Shown here in pieces: positions 54,819-64,000 of a stretch of 64,000 nt of DNA (positions are counted from its first letter, which is position 1; each line of letters starts with the position of its first letter). Both the position numbers and the translations under genes were made by a program. This DNA comes from Rivularia sp. MS3 (lineage in GTDB: Bacteria; Cyanobacteriota; Cyanobacteriia; Cyanobacteriales; Nostocaceae): NCBI GenBank assembly GCA_019192545.1, contig JAHCMI010000026.1, forward strand, positions 34,750 through 98,749, in the 5' to 3' direction. A model generated the notes under the pieces. That model was given only the letters and a program-made list of their open reading frames with translations. It had not been told where the DNA came from and did no database searches.

Positions 54819-56726
54819 ATGCAGCAGTATTCAAGCTTACCAGAGCAAAACTCACAATTAGATAATTCATCGATTGTTTTGACAACAGTCGAGCAACTTC
54901 ATGCTCAGTTGTGGCTGGAGCGCAGTTTGAATCAACTGCAAACTAAGCTCGACGATTGTTTGACTTCAGCTTTGTTTCATGCCAGAGCTACCAGCGTGCG
55001 TTCCGCGATTGAAAAACCCATACAGAAAATTCAAAATACACAAGACAGGCAAACAGCGATTACGCAAACAGAAATTTTTGAAACAGTAGTAAACGAACTG
55101 TATGCCTTATTTAATTCCAATGTAGTAGCGTTCGCGGCTCCAACAGCAGTGGCGATCGCTGTTGCTCAGCCAGAAGAGGAACATGCTGTTTACAGAATTG
55201 GCTATATGTCTCCTCAGTCAAACGCTAATTCAGAATTATCACCGGTAAACTTAGCGGTTGGGAAAGATAAATCGTTACAGTTAAAATTAAATTCGGAGAT
55301 TGATATTGAGGATTTGCAGCAGCTCGGAAAACAACAGCCACAAGCAGCTTTCTGTTTCAGCAATGATTCTTTAGGAATTATGGGCTGGTTAATTGTCTCT
55401 TCTAAGTCTTCACCAAATTCCTCTAATGGTTTATTTGTATTTGAACAAATTTTAAAATTAATGGCAGAAGCCGCTTCGATGTGTAGGGCAGCTTTAAGCA
55501 AACTTAAACATATAGAATCTCTACAGCAACAAGCTGATTATTTCAACAATCATAACAAAGAGCTACAGCGTACCAATCAGCTAAAAAACCAATTTTTGGC
55601 TAATACGAGTCATGAAATTCGCACACCTTTAAGCTCTATTATTGGTTTTACCCATCTACTATTAGCTCAAGGTTACGATCCCAGTAGGCAGCGTCACCAT
55701 GAATATTTAAACATTATTCAGTCGAGCGGTAAACATTTGCTGGCATTAATCAACGACATTCTTGACTTATCCAAAATTGAAGCCAATCAGTTGGAAGTTA
55801 ATTGGGAAACAATTGATGTACCCCAGCTATGCCGGAATGTATTAGCCTTAGTCAAAGAAAAGGCAGCGAACAAAGGTTTGCAAATGCAGCTTGACATAGA
55901 CTCTAATGTTACATCTATTATGGCCGACCCTTTACGGCTCAAGCAGATACTTTTAAATTTACTTTTCAATGCCGTAAAATTCACTAAAACCGGAACAGTT
56001 GGTTTAGAAGTTAAAGCCGGGGAGAACCTAATGTATTTTACGGTTTGGGATACTGGCATTGGCATCAGTAAAGAAAATCAAAGCGAACTTTTTCAACCAT
56101 ATTTTCAAATTTTTAATGAGAGACAGGTAAACGGCGAAGAAGGTACGGGTTTGGGCTTGACAGTCACTCGTAAGCTTGCTGAAATTCATGGTGGTTCGGT
56201 GGAGGTAGAATCTGAAATAGATAAAGGCTCGCGCTTTACCATCGTGATTCCTATAGAACAAAATACCGATGCTGCTCGAGGAAGCGATACAGATACCACA
56301 GCCAAGCATAAAGCTGAAAATAATAAAGATTGCAGCGTACCAAATTCCTTAAAACAGTCTTCTCATATTTTATTAGTAGAAGATGATATACCTAATGCTG
56401 AGTTAATCAAAACTTATCTAGAAAAATTAGGTTATCAATTAACTTGGGTGAACAACGCTTCCCAAATGTGGAATGCTTTAAATAAGCAAGATTACTCAGT
56501 GATTTTGATAGATATTGTTTTACCCGATGCTAACGGTATTTCATTGGTCAAACAACTTCGACAAAATCGCCAATACTCTAATATTGCCATTATTGCTCAA
56601 ACAGCGATGGCAATGAAAGGCGATCGCGATACTTGTCTTGATGCAGGAGTCAACGATTACATTTGTAAACCAATCGATTTACCGCTTCTAGCAAAAATTT
56701 TATCTGAATATATTACACTTCCTTGA
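54819..56726 (+). CDS. Hybrid histidine kinase with C-terminal receiver
   Basis: A soluble, about 635-residue sensor kinase. The N-terminal GAF-like sensor region (about 1-230, weakly recognisable) is followed by a coiled coil and HisKA box NTSHEIRTPLSSIIGFTHLL (His near residue 266). The HATPase has N box LLNLLFNAVKFTKTG, G1 DTGIGISKENQ and G2 GTGLGLTVTRKLAE. A receiver domain (about 515-635) has DD in ILLVEDDIPN, Asp in VILIDIVLPD and Lys in YICKPID. A longer frame begins at the TTG at 54702; the ATG at 54819 looks better but the ribosome site is weak. No partner is encoded nearby. Confidence 0.9.
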   Translation: MQQYSSLPEQNSQLDNSSIVLTTVEQLHAQLWLERSLNQLQTKLDDCLTSALFHARATSVRSAIEKPIQKIQNTQDRQTAITQTEIFETVVNELYALFNSNVVAFAAPTAVAIAVAQPEEEHAVYRIGYMSPQSNANSELSPVNLAVGKDKSLQLKLNSEIDIEDLQQLGKQQPQAAFCFSNDSLGIMGWLIVSSKSSPNSSNGLFVFEQILKLMAEAASMCRAALSKLKHIESLQQQADYFNNHNKELQRTNQLKNQFLANTSHEIRTPLSSIIGFTHLLLAQGYDPSRQRHHEYLNIIQSSGKHLLALINDILDLSKIEANQLEVNWETIDVPQLCRNVLALVKEKAANKGLQMQLDIDSNVTSIMADPLRLKQILLNLLFNAVKFTKTGTVGLEVKAGENLMYFTVWDTGIGISKENQSELFQPYFQIFNERQVNGEEGTGLGLTVTRKLAEIHGGSVEVESEIDKGSRFTIVIPIEQNTDAARGSDTDTTAKHKAENNKDCSVPNSLKQSSHILLVEDDIPNAELIKTYLEKLGYQLTWVNNASQMWNALNKQDYSVILIDIVLPDANGISLVKQLRQNRQYSNIAIIAQTAMAMKGDRDTCLDAGVNDYICKPIDLPLLAKILSEYITLP

Positions 56727-56790
56727 CATCATCTCCCTTTTAAAATGGAATAAATCGTTTACTCTACTTCTGTGGTTGGGTTGGGAAATA

Positions 56791-57621
56791 ATGTATAAAG
56801 AAAAATTAGAAAAATTAAGAGTTTTATTTAAAGAGATGGAAAAAGCAATAATTGCTTATTCCGGTGGTGTTGATAGTACTTTGGTTGCAAAAGTTGCTTA
56901 TGATGTTTTAGGAGACAGGGCTTTAGCAGTAACGGCTATTTCTCCGAGCTTGTTGCCTGAAGAATTAGAAGATGCCAAAATTCAAGCAGCAACAATCGGC
57001 ATTAGTCATCAAATTGTCGAAACTCATGAGATGGAGAATCCCAACTATACTTCTAACCCCATTAATCGTTGCTACTTTTGCAAAAGTGAATTACACGATA
57101 CTCTTAAACCCTTAGCTAAGAAATTAGGTTATCCCTATGTCATAGATGGAGTTAATGCAGACGATTTACGCGATTATCGTCCTGGTATTCAAGCTGCAAA
57201 AGAAAGAGGTGCCCTTTCCCCTTTAGCAGAAATTAATGTAAGTAAAGTAGAAGTTCGCCAGATTTCCCAACATCTAGGTTTATCTTGGTGGGATAAGCCA
57301 GCACAACCTTGTCTTAGCTCTCGCTTTCCTTATGGTGAAGAAATTACCGTACAAAAATTACAAAGAGTTGGTAGAGCAGAAATATATTTACGTAAATTAG
57401 GATGGAATAACTTACGAGTTCGTTCTCAAAGCGATACAGCACGTATAGAACTACCACCAGAGCAAATTCAGAATTTTGTCGCTAACACAGATTTAAAATC
57501 CCTAGTATCTGCTTTTCAGGAATTCGGTTTTATTTATGTGACTTTAGATTTAGAAGGTTATCGTAGCGGTAAATTAAACCAAGTTTTAAACAAACAAAGT
57601 TTAGAAACCGCCAATAGTTAA
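56791..57621 (+). CDS. larE: ATP-dependent sacrificial sulfur transferase LarE
   Basis: A PP-loop ATPase that donates its cysteine sulfur to build the nickel-pincer cofactor of lactate racemase in lactobacilli. It has the AYSGGVDST PP-loop (about residue 29), INRCYFCKSELH with the two cysteines, and PCLSSRFPYGEEIT with a third. I start at the ATG at 56791 (GGGAAATA upstream). There is no larB, larC or racemase in the window, so its use in this organism is open. It converges with the capA-like gene over a shared terminator. Confidence 0.93.
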   Translation: MYKEKLEKLRVLFKEMEKAIIAYSGGVDSTLVAKVAYDVLGDRALAVTAISPSLLPEELEDAKIQAATIGISHQIVETHEMENPNYTSNPINRCYFCKSELHDTLKPLAKKLGYPYVIDGVNADDLRDYRPGIQAAKERGALSPLAEINVSKVEVRQISQHLGLSWWDKPAQPCLSSRFPYGEEITVQKLQRVGRAEIYLRKLGWNNLRVRSQSDTARIELPPEQIQNFVANTDLKSLVSAFQEFGFIYVTLDLEGYRSGKLNQVLNKQSLETANS

Positions 57622-57629
57622 CAATAAAA

Positions 57630-57667
57630 AATGAACAATTGTCATTACTTACTGATAATTGTTCATT
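57630..57667. terminator. Shared terminator between larE and the CapA-like gene
   Basis: AATGAACAATT (57630-57640) pairs perfectly with AATTGTTCATT (57657-57667). T-rich tails lie on both sides, suiting convergent genes. Confidence 0.75.
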
Positions 57668-57680
57668 GTTTATTTCTTGT

Positions 57681-58859
57681 TTATTGTTTTTGATTGTTCC
57701 CCGCTACTATCAATTCTCCTTTTTGATTAATTTTTACTGAAGAATCGGGAAAATCCGTTTTGTTTAAATAACGTACTAATTGAACGGTATTAAAATTTTG
57801 GTCAATGTATGGAATTCCTTGTCTATCCATCCTTACAGGAATTATTTTTGCTTTTTCTACATTTCCTTTAGGACTCATTTTAACTTCTAGGATCATCGAA
57901 TAACCCGCTTGTGCAACAGTTGATAAAGTTCGATATCCTAAAAAATTTCCTAAAGAATAAGCAATTAATTTTCCTTTGTACATTTCCATTGCCCTAGGTA
58001 CATGAGGTCCGTGCCCAAGTACTAAATCTGCCCCTGCATCAATCATTGTTCGAGCAAACTTAATTGAATTCCCTCGATTTTCTCCATAGAAATATTCTGT
58101 TCTATTTTTTGTATGTAAAGCTCCAGTTCCTTCTGCACCTACGTGCATCGATATAATTACTATATTTGCTTGTTTTCGTGCCTTTTTTACAAGAGCTTTC
58201 GCAGTTTCTAAATCATGAATAGAATTATAAAATTCATAGGGTGCAAAACCTATCATTGCAATTTTATTATTATTTTTTTCTAAAAACAGAATTTGATTCT
58301 TATGACCTAATGTTTCAATGCCAGTATTTTTCAGATTGTTCATAGTATCTTTGAAACCAACCATGCCAAAATCTCTAGCATGATTGTTGGCTATATTAAA
58401 TACATTAAATCCAACCTCAGAAAATAACTTGGCATATTCTGGTGGAGAACGAAAAGCAAATACTTGTCCTCGACTAACATCCTTTGCCGAATAACGATAA
58501 TTCGTTAAGGTCGTTTCAAAGTTACCAAATAAAATGTCTGCTTCGCTTAAGTAACCTCTTACCGGTTTCGGTATTAAATTATTGTAATCATTTGGAAGCC
58601 TGTAATTAGGATAATTAGTGCCCGGAATCACATCTCCAACGGCTTTAATTACAATTGATTTTGCTGTATTCTCTTTCTGAGCAGTGGAAAGTTTTTTAGG
58701 TTCTTCTGACTCTAACGATGCTGTCGCTGTTTTTACTAAACTATCACCAACCAATATTTTTTCTGGATGGCGCATGAGTAAACTTATACCAAAACCTATA
58801 GCAAAACAGCAGCCAACAAAGCCGACTGAAAACGATGCTCTCAGCTTCTGATTCAACAT
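57681..58859 (-). CDS. CapA-family (PGA synthesis type) metallophosphatase-like protein
   Basis: A 392-residue exported protein, with signal anchor LRASFSVGFVGCCFAIGFGI at about residues 6-25. The PGA_cap domain (about 70-330) carries the calcineurin-like metal motifs AVGDVIPGTNY, GNFETTLTN, NIANNHARDFG, IISMHVGAEGT and LGHGPHVPRAM. In Bacillus CapA takes part in poly-gamma-glutamate export, but most relatives are of unknown function, possibly poly-amino-acid or polysaccharide chain handling. No capB/capC genes are seen. It overlaps no neighbour. Confidence 0.88.
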   Translation of the reverse strand: MLNQKLRASFSVGFVGCCFAIGFGISLLMRHPEKILVGDSLVKTATASLESEEPKKLSTAQKENTAKSIVIKAVGDVIPGTNYPNYRLPNDYNNLIPKPVRGYLSEADILFGNFETTLTNYRYSAKDVSRGQVFAFRSPPEYAKLFSEVGFNVFNIANNHARDFGMVGFKDTMNNLKNTGIETLGHKNQILFLEKNNNKIAMIGFAPYEFYNSIHDLETAKALVKKARKQANIVIISMHVGAEGTGALHTKNRTEYFYGENRGNSIKFARTMIDAGADLVLGHGPHVPRAMEMYKGKLIAYSLGNFLGYRTLSTVAQAGYSMILEVKMSPKGNVEKAKIIPVRMDRQGIPYIDQNFNTVQLVRYLNKTDFPDSSVKINQKGELIVAGNNQKQ

Positions 58860-59461
58860 ATTTTAGCCCTCACACTATAGCTTTAATTTAGCTAAGTAAC
58901 TTATCGAAATGGCTCAGTAAGTATAACTGTTTTATACATTGATTTTACCATCGTATCAGTGTATTGACTTATGAACCTTCTGCTTCAACCTATTTTGCAG
59001 ATTTCTTAGAAAACTACATATTTAGTAAGCTTGCTTCGCAACACCGCACATTTTTATATGCTCATAGTCCAAAAAGCTACAGACGAACTGCTACAGCACT
59101 AAAGCATGCTCTAAATAAAAATATTGGCTTACCAGCTATCTTATGCAAACTCAAGATATTGCTGACTTATACTTAGACTAAATCAAGTTTCACAAAGTCT
59201 ATTACGGATAAATTATAAAATCTTTATTTTTGAGTATTACTTTCTCAAAACCAACTTAAAATTAATTTTCGTCACCTTTATATCAGAGAATGTTTGCTCA
59301 ATTCTTCTGAATCCAAAATAGATATCTCAACCAAAATATCAAAACAATATCGCTTATTTCTTTCTTGAATTCAACCAAAATTTATGTAGAACAATCTTAC
59401 AGCACAGACTATAAGAAAAGCTGTCACTTAAACTTTAATTGAATTTACGATTTAATTAAAC
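58860..59461. other. Gene-free spacer
   Basis: 602 bp upstream of the CapA-like gene and the tRNA 3' side. A 70-codon plus-strand frame (58964-59176) lacks a ribosome site and any known motif and is treated as accidental. No repeat seen. Confidence 0.4.
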
Positions 59462-59547
59462 GGAGAGGGGGGGATTCGAACCCCCGATACCCGTAAAGGT
59501 ATAACGCATTTCGAGTGCGCCGCATTCAACCACTCTGCCACCTCTCC
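59462..59547 (-). tRNA. trnS-CGA: tRNA-Ser (anticodon CGA)
   Basis: 86 nt on the minus strand: acceptor GGAGAGG with CCTCTCC, the class II long variable arm (around TACCTTTACGGGTA), T arm ending GGGGGTTCGAATCCCCC, and anticodon loop CTCGAAA with stem GCGCA/TGCGT. The CGA anticodon decodes UCG. The CCA end is not encoded. Confidence 0.97.
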
Positions 59548-59608
59548 AAAAGGCATATTTTCTTTATCTTAGATAAAATATCATATGTTTATTAAATTTA
59601 TCAACAAA

Positions 59609-61963
59609 TTAGAGTAACGACGGAATATCTTCAGTATTCCTAACAAAGGTTTCAAATTTTCTCTGAGGTGTCCATTGGATCGCACCATCTCGTCCTGTAA
59701 AAAATAATTGAACTTTACTTCGGTTAAGTACTGATATATCTTTAGGCTCAAGCTTGGCATTAGGTGCGATCGCTACTTGTGGTTGTAGGGCGGGAACTAA
59801 GTCCTTCAAGGATTTAGTTTGACACCAAAGGACTTGCGGGCGTGGCAAACTTGAGTTTTTGATTAACTGATTAAGTTGGTTTGAATCTAGGTTTCCTACA
59901 AACAACCAAGATTGATTGCGTATTTGCATTTGAACTATAGGCAATTGATTGTTAACAAGTCGTATCACCGCAGAACCAGCATTTACCGTTTGACCTTGGG
60001 ATAAAACTTGGTATATTCCTTCACTTTGCTGTACTTGGCTTTGAATAGCTTTTTGACTTAAAGCATAATTAGGGTTAGGAGAATAATCATAAAAAGTTTT
60101 GATGGCTAAATGCTCTATTATTTCTAACCAACCATTACTACCATCATTTTGAAAATCCGTAGCGACTGCCCAATCGATTATATTTACACCTTGCTGCTGT
60201 AGGAACGGAACTACCGTAAAGTTTCCTGTTGCTTCATCAGCGCTATTAATTACTGCTACTTTTCCTCGATCTTGAATTACTACAACTGGTTCTCTTCCGC
60301 CAGCGAGCAGCGTAACACGAAATAAATTATTTGTTGAATGGAAAGCGGGGATAAATACTAAACCTATAGAGATTAAAATTGCTAATAACCATCGTTTTTG
60401 CCACCAACGTATCTGCCAGGTAAAGAAAAGTAGTCCATAAATAATAATTAGTTGCCAAATTGTTATTTTACCGACAGCAACTGAATTTCCTGGTAAATTG
60501 CTAAAAAACTCTACTATGTTGATTAATAAATCCGTTGGATAATGCAAAGCACTAGCTAAAACACTGCCTGCAAAAGGCAAAGCTAATGCAGCTAAAGCAC
60601 TAACAATTCCACCAATACAAATTAAAGATATTAAAGGGGTAACGATAATGTTAACTAATATCGAGTAAGGCGGTACCACACTGAACGTATAAAGTTGCAA
60701 CGGTAAAGTCCATACAGTGGCGGATATTGGAACTGCAACTAAAGATGCAATAGTTGGCGGTAGCCACAGCAAACGTTTTGTAATTGCGGGAACTGTCACA
60801 ATTAAACCGAAAGTCGCCAGAAAACTCAGTTGAAATCCTAAATTCCAAATCCATAAAGGATTAACTAGTAGCAATATAGTTGCAGCAATTGTCAGCGAGC
60901 TTAACTGTTTTACTTTTCTTTTCAAACCAATACCAATTAAAGCTGCAAATCCCATAATTGTAGCTCTGAGAACCGAAGGCTGGAAACCAGTCAAACCTAA
61001 GAATAAAATTAATGCCAAGCAACCGCAAATAAATTGAGTTTTTCTAGTAAAACGTTTTGTAAAACCTAAAACTAAACCTAAAATCAATGAAACATGAAAT
61101 CCGGAAGCAGCAATAGAATGAGCTAATCCCGCTTCTACAAATAAATCCCTAGTGTGATATGGCAAATCAACTGCTTTACTACCGAGAACCATAGCACTCA
61201 CAAGCGGGCCTTCTGGAACACCAAGCCAACGAACTTGTGACGTAATAATTTGCCTTCTTAGCTTCCACCATCCCCATTCATGCTCTTCATCAAAATCCTT
61301 CAACTGCCTTCCATTTAAACCAGCAAAAGCACCTTGCATCTCAAGATAGTTTTTAAAATCAAAAGCTCCAGGGTTTAACGCTGATGTAGGTTTATACAAA
61401 ACTCCAGTAACTTCTACTTGTTGATTTGGATGTAAACCAGTGGATTTTAAGATAGGTACTGTTACGTATAATTTTCCATTAACTCCTCTATTAACTCCTT
61501 CTTCGCCTTGTTTATTCGTGACTTCAGACAGTTGACTTGCTTTTAGCCAAAATTGTCCCTTTCCCGAACGAGTTAATCGGGGTGTACTTATTACATCTCC
61601 TCTAACAATTACTAATTGTTCTTGATTTTTGCTATTTCCAACAGGAATAAAATTACTAATATCTTTAGCTTCTGGTTGCGGAATCCGCATCTGAACATAA
61701 AATATTGCTAGCAATCCTATCAAGCCAGCAACCATTAATATTCTCGGATGGGGAGTAGTTCGTAAATTATATGCCGCTCTCTTTGCAATTTGAGGTTTTA
61801 TTTTTTGTAAAGCCAGTTTCTTACAAACAACTCGTCGTCTTTGAAAAACAACTGCTCCAATAGCACTCAAAAGCAATATTAATACTCCGCCCCAAGGATT
61901 TGCGCTAAGTAACAACCCTAAAATATAGCCAAGACAAATAATTAACCCAGGAGTTTGAATCAT
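59609..61963 (-). CDS. comEC: ComEC/Rec2-family DNA-uptake channel protein
   Basis: A 784-residue polytopic inner-membrane protein that would form the DNA import channel for competence. It has an N-terminal membrane pair and OB-like DUF4131 region (to about residue 200), then the competence domain with GLAHSIAASGFHVSLILGLV (the HxxxxSGxH motif) and LTGFQPSVLRATIMGFAALI, about ten helices, and a C-terminal metallo-beta-lactamase-like part from about residue 545. There the usual HxHxDH metal motif is replaced by ATDFQNDGSNG, so nuclease activity is unlikely. tRNA-Ser follows 61 bp downstream. Confidence 0.92.
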   Translation of the reverse strand: MIQTPGLIICLGYILGLLLSANPWGGVLILLLSAIGAVVFQRRRVVCKKLALQKIKPQIAKRAAYNLRTTPHPRILMVAGLIGLLAIFYVQMRIPQPEAKDISNFIPVGNSKNQEQLVIVRGDVISTPRLTRSGKGQFWLKASQLSEVTNKQGEEGVNRGVNGKLYVTVPILKSTGLHPNQQVEVTGVLYKPTSALNPGAFDFKNYLEMQGAFAGLNGRQLKDFDEEHEWGWWKLRRQIITSQVRWLGVPEGPLVSAMVLGSKAVDLPYHTRDLFVEAGLAHSIAASGFHVSLILGLVLGFTKRFTRKTQFICGCLALILFLGLTGFQPSVLRATIMGFAALIGIGLKRKVKQLSSLTIAATILLLVNPLWIWNLGFQLSFLATFGLIVTVPAITKRLLWLPPTIASLVAVPISATVWTLPLQLYTFSVVPPYSILVNIIVTPLISLICIGGIVSALAALALPFAGSVLASALHYPTDLLINIVEFFSNLPGNSVAVGKITIWQLIIIYGLLFFTWQIRWWQKRWLLAILISIGLVFIPAFHSTNNLFRVTLLAGGREPVVVIQDRGKVAVINSADEATGNFTVVPFLQQQGVNIIDWAVATDFQNDGSNGWLEIIEHLAIKTFYDYSPNPNYALSQKAIQSQVQQSEGIYQVLSQGQTVNAGSAVIRLVNNQLPIVQMQIRNQSWLFVGNLDSNQLNQLIKNSSLPRPQVLWCQTKSLKDLVPALQPQVAIAPNAKLEPKDISVLNRSKVQLFFTGRDGAIQWTPQRKFETFVRNTEDIPSLL

Positions 61964-62052
61964 TTAGTTTTGAACAATAGTTAATAAAAACTTTTCCCTT
62001 CCGAATTTAAGGAAGGGTATAAAGTTTCCAGATTATACAATCAGTTGTTGAT

Positions 62053-62532
62053 TTAAATGGACACACCTAATCTGAAGCCAAGTACGGCATGTACAATCAT
62101 TACACAAAGTGCAGTGCTACCTAAATAAGCATGAAGCGCTCGCAAGCCCGGTTTATTGCCTCCAAATTTTGTTAAAGAGATTGTGGCATTTATTCCTAGT
62201 AGTACTAATACAATTGAGCCAGTCCAAAAATGAGAGCTTTGTAAAATTGGTTTATCTTGCATTACTAAAGATAAAACTCCACCAATAGAACCCAGCATCA
62301 TGAATAAAAACATCCACGGTGCTAATTTACGATGACCGCTGCGACTTTGAACCGCAACTTCTTTATCTTCGGTTATTCGCGATCGCCAACCCGTAACACC
62401 AACAAAAGTACCCATTACAAAGATCACAATCGCCATCATAGCCGGATGACCCCAATGTACTATTGGCTCGGGAACGCCTAAAGAGTTAAACCAATTGGCA
62501 ATAGGTTTCAACATTTCACTCAGATTAGTCAT
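62053..62532 (-). CDS. DUF4079 membrane protein
   Basis: A 159-residue protein with four predicted membrane helices (HPAMMAIVIFVMGTFVGVTG; APWMFLFMMLGSIGGVLSLV; FWTGSIVLVLLGINATISL; YLGSTALCVMIVHAVLGFRL). Histidines in the helices (HWGHPAMMA, LRALHAYLG, MIVHAVL) hint at a cytochrome-b561-like heme arrangement, typical of DUF4079 proteins of cyanobacteria and plastids. The function is not known. Confidence 0.88.
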   Translation of the reverse strand: MTNLSEMLKPIANWFNSLGVPEPIVHWGHPAMMAIVIFVMGTFVGVTGWRSRITEDKEVAVQSRSGHRKLAPWMFLFMMLGSIGGVLSLVMQDKPILQSSHFWTGSIVLVLLGINATISLTKFGGNKPGLRALHAYLGSTALCVMIVHAVLGFRLGVSI

Positions 62533-62790
62533 ATCTTAAGTAAGTTCGTATATTCGCAACATTAGAATTATTGCAGAGCTTTGAGCAATTTATAGCATTA
62601 GTTATTTTAAATACTTACTTGCAGTGTCTCTTTTATAAACCCATTAGCAAACTACTGACAAAGATCATCCTTTACGAGCAAAATATCCTGCTAGTATTCA
62701 GCAAGCAGGACATGATAAACATATAACTAATAATTATGAGTTTTTAAGGCGATGATTATCTGTTTCCGACTAGCTATTTTGAACTCACGG

Positions 62791-62820
62791 CTGAAGCCCC
62801 GCGTCTTTAGAGGCGGGGTT
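62791..62820 (-). terminator. Hairpin just downstream of glyQ
   Basis: CCCCGC (62797-62802) pairs with GCGGGG (62813-62818), immediately after the glyQ stop. The wider sequence CTCACGGCTGAAGCCCCGCG resembles ends of IS200/IS605-type elements; no transposase or TnpB gene is beside it. It could terminate glyQ, though the T-run is short. Confidence 0.45.
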
Positions 62821-62822
62821 GC

Positions 62823-63707
62823 TTACTTAGCAAGCCTTTCCTTTTTCAATAAAGGAAAACCTAACTTTTCTCGCTGTTCAACATAAAGATGTGCTACTTT
62901 TCTCGCCAAGCTCCTAATTCTGCCAATGTAGCGGGTTCTTTCGGTGACAGCAATCACACCTCTTGCGTCAAGCAAGTTAAAAGTATGAGAACACTTCATA
63001 ATATAGTCCAAGCTTGGTAGAACTAGACCTTTTTCAGTTAATTGCTTGGCTTCCTCCTCATACATATTGAATAAAGTTAACAGCATCTGAGGATTCGAGG
63101 CTTCAAAATTATACGTACACTGCTCAATCTCCCCTTGGAGGTGAACATCTCCATATTTAATGTTGTCTGTCCAATCAATCTTAGTAATTGACTCTACTTC
63201 TTGGAGATACATCACCAATCGTTCCAGTCCATAAGTCATTTCGATTGACACTGGGCGACAATCAATTCCTCCACACTGCTGAAAGTAGGTGAACTGAGTC
63301 ACTTCCATTCCATCGAGCCAAACTTCCCAACCAGTTCCCCAAGCACCAACTGTTGCATCTTCCCAGTTATCTTCCACAAATCTAATATCGTGTTCTTCAG
63401 GTCGAATTCCCAAAGCCTTTAACGAATCCAAATAAATTTCTTGGATGTTATTTGGTGAAGGTTTTATCAGAACTTGGTACTGATAATAGTATTGAAAACG
63501 ATTCGGATTTTCTCCGTAACGTCCATCAGTCGGACGACGACAAGGTTCTACGTAAGCTACAGCCCAAGGTTCTGGTCCTAAAGCTCTTAAAAAAGTATGC
63601 GGATTTTTAGTTCCCGCTCCCTTCTCTATATCGTAGGCCTGAGCAATCAAACAGCCGCGATCGCTCCAAAATTCATTAAGGACTGCTATTACAGATTGAA
63701 AATTCAT
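62823..63707 (-). CDS. glyQ: Glycyl-tRNA synthetase alpha subunit
   Basis: The catalytic subunit of the bacterial alpha2beta2 glycyl-tRNA synthetase. [20 protein letters not shown] begins the protein, followed by class II motifs [26 protein letters not shown] (motif 2) and [11 protein letters not shown] (motif 3). 294 residues, a normal length. The ATG has AAGGAG 10 bp upstream. The beta subunit (glyS) is not in the window. Confidence 0.97.
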   Translation of the reverse strand: MNFQSVIAVLNEFWSDRGCLIAQAYDIEKGAGTKNPHTFLRALGPEPWAVAYVEPCRRPTDGRYGENPNRFQYYYQYQVLIKPSPNNIQEIYLDSLKALGIRPEEHDIRFVEDNWEDATVGAWGTGWEVWLDGMEVTQFTYFQQCGGIDCRPVSIEMTYGLERLVMYLQEVESITKIDWTDNIKYGDVHLQGEIEQCTYNFEASNPQMLLTLFNMYEEEAKQLTEKGLVLPSLDYIMKCSHTFNLLDARGVIAVTERTRYIGRIRSLARKVAHLYVEQREKLGFPLLKKERLAK

Positions 63708-63964
63708 AACTGTTCTCCTTCACGCCAACAATGCATAAACTATTGTTGCTTAAACTTGAAACATCAAAGAGAGTTTTTTCTTCTTTCTATAAATTATGAA
63801 CTTCTAATTTATTCCGTTCGAGGTTAAAGCTTATTTTATGCCTCAGAGGCAAAGCAGAGAGAAAATTTGCAATTGAATAATTTTTTTATTTGCCGCAACC
63901 CCCTGTTATCTAACCGTTTAAGAGATACGACTAAAATAAATTTATAAAAAACTCGAAAAAAGTA

Positions 63965-63993
63965 TTGACACGAATATATTCTCTCGGTACTAT
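63965..63993 (+). promoter_or_regulatory. Strong promoter pointing out of the right edge
   Basis: TTGACA (63965-63970), 17 bp, TACTAT (63988-63993). Transcription would begin at about the last base of the window, for a plus-strand gene beyond it. Confidence 0.65.
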
Positions 63994-64000
63994 GTATAAG

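Noticed and set aside
58964..59176. 70-codon plus-strand frame near the CapA-like gene
   Set aside because: No ribosome site, no recognised family, and the sequence looks like ordinary spacer.

Overview
The window is a chromosomal stretch of a filamentous, probably heterocyst-forming cyanobacterium. The evidence is the gene content (ndhB, a psaX-type photosystem I gene, a devBCA exporter, a phytol/polyprenol-kinase relative, and a giant Ser/Thr-kinase/ATPase/histidine-kinase protein), the many copies of the HIP1 palindrome GCGATCGC, several heptanucleotide repeat arrays (STRRs), and low GC with long AT-rich spacers. I cannot name the genus with confidence; a Rivularia/Calothrix-like member of the Nostocales would fit.

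Layout. 1-3.5 kb: devB (cut by the window edge), devC and devA. 3.7-7.1 kb: two tandem FAD monooxygenases. 7.2-7.9 kb: debris, including a broken Uma2-type nuclease. 7.9-21.8 kb: housekeeping and membrane genes: an acyltransferase, proS, a DUF2993 protein and a GerMN protein, then arsR, accB, efp and purN on the minus strand, an orphan sugar permease, a pentapeptide protein, an aldo/keto reductase, a VanX-type dipeptidase, yidD and a phytol-kinase-like gene. 22-24.3 kb: small hypothetical proteins, including a 50-residue one with its own terminator. 24.7-29.4 kb: an NAD operon, pncB - nadD - NrtR-like regulator - nadE, with a perfect 9-bp palindrome over the promoter. 30-38 kb: a histidine kinase, a TPR protein, a MITE-like element, a YbjQ protein, a membrane protein and ndhB. 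39-41.6 kb: a two-gene unit encoding a putative heme-oxygenase-like diiron protein and a FOXRED2-like flavoprotein. 41.6-42.8 kb: an IS5/IS427-type insertion that landed in the last codons of the 1.9-kilo-residue kinase (to 48.5 kb). 49-51.5 kb: a response regulator, then lipA behind a possible structured leader RNA. 51.6-54 kb: a psaX gene split after codon 2 by a 2217-bp group II intron that encodes its own reverse transcriptase. 54.8-64 kb: a hybrid histidine kinase, larE, a CapA-like protein, tRNA-Ser(CGA), comEC, a DUF4079 gene and glyQ, with a strong promoter pointing out of the right edge.

The strongest points for a second look are: (1) the group II intron in psaX, whose boundaries are fixed by EBS1/IBS1 and EBS2/IBS2 pairings readable in the sequence, and whose HNH domain is cut off by an amber codon; (2) the diiron-like plus FOXRED2-like operon behind 1.3 kb of gene-free DNA, the best candidate for an undescribed enzyme system; (3) the palindrome over the NAD-operon promoter; (4) the nested helices before lipA; and (5) the IS insertion that rewrote the C-terminus of the giant kinase. 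All calls come from reading the sequence; no database search was run.
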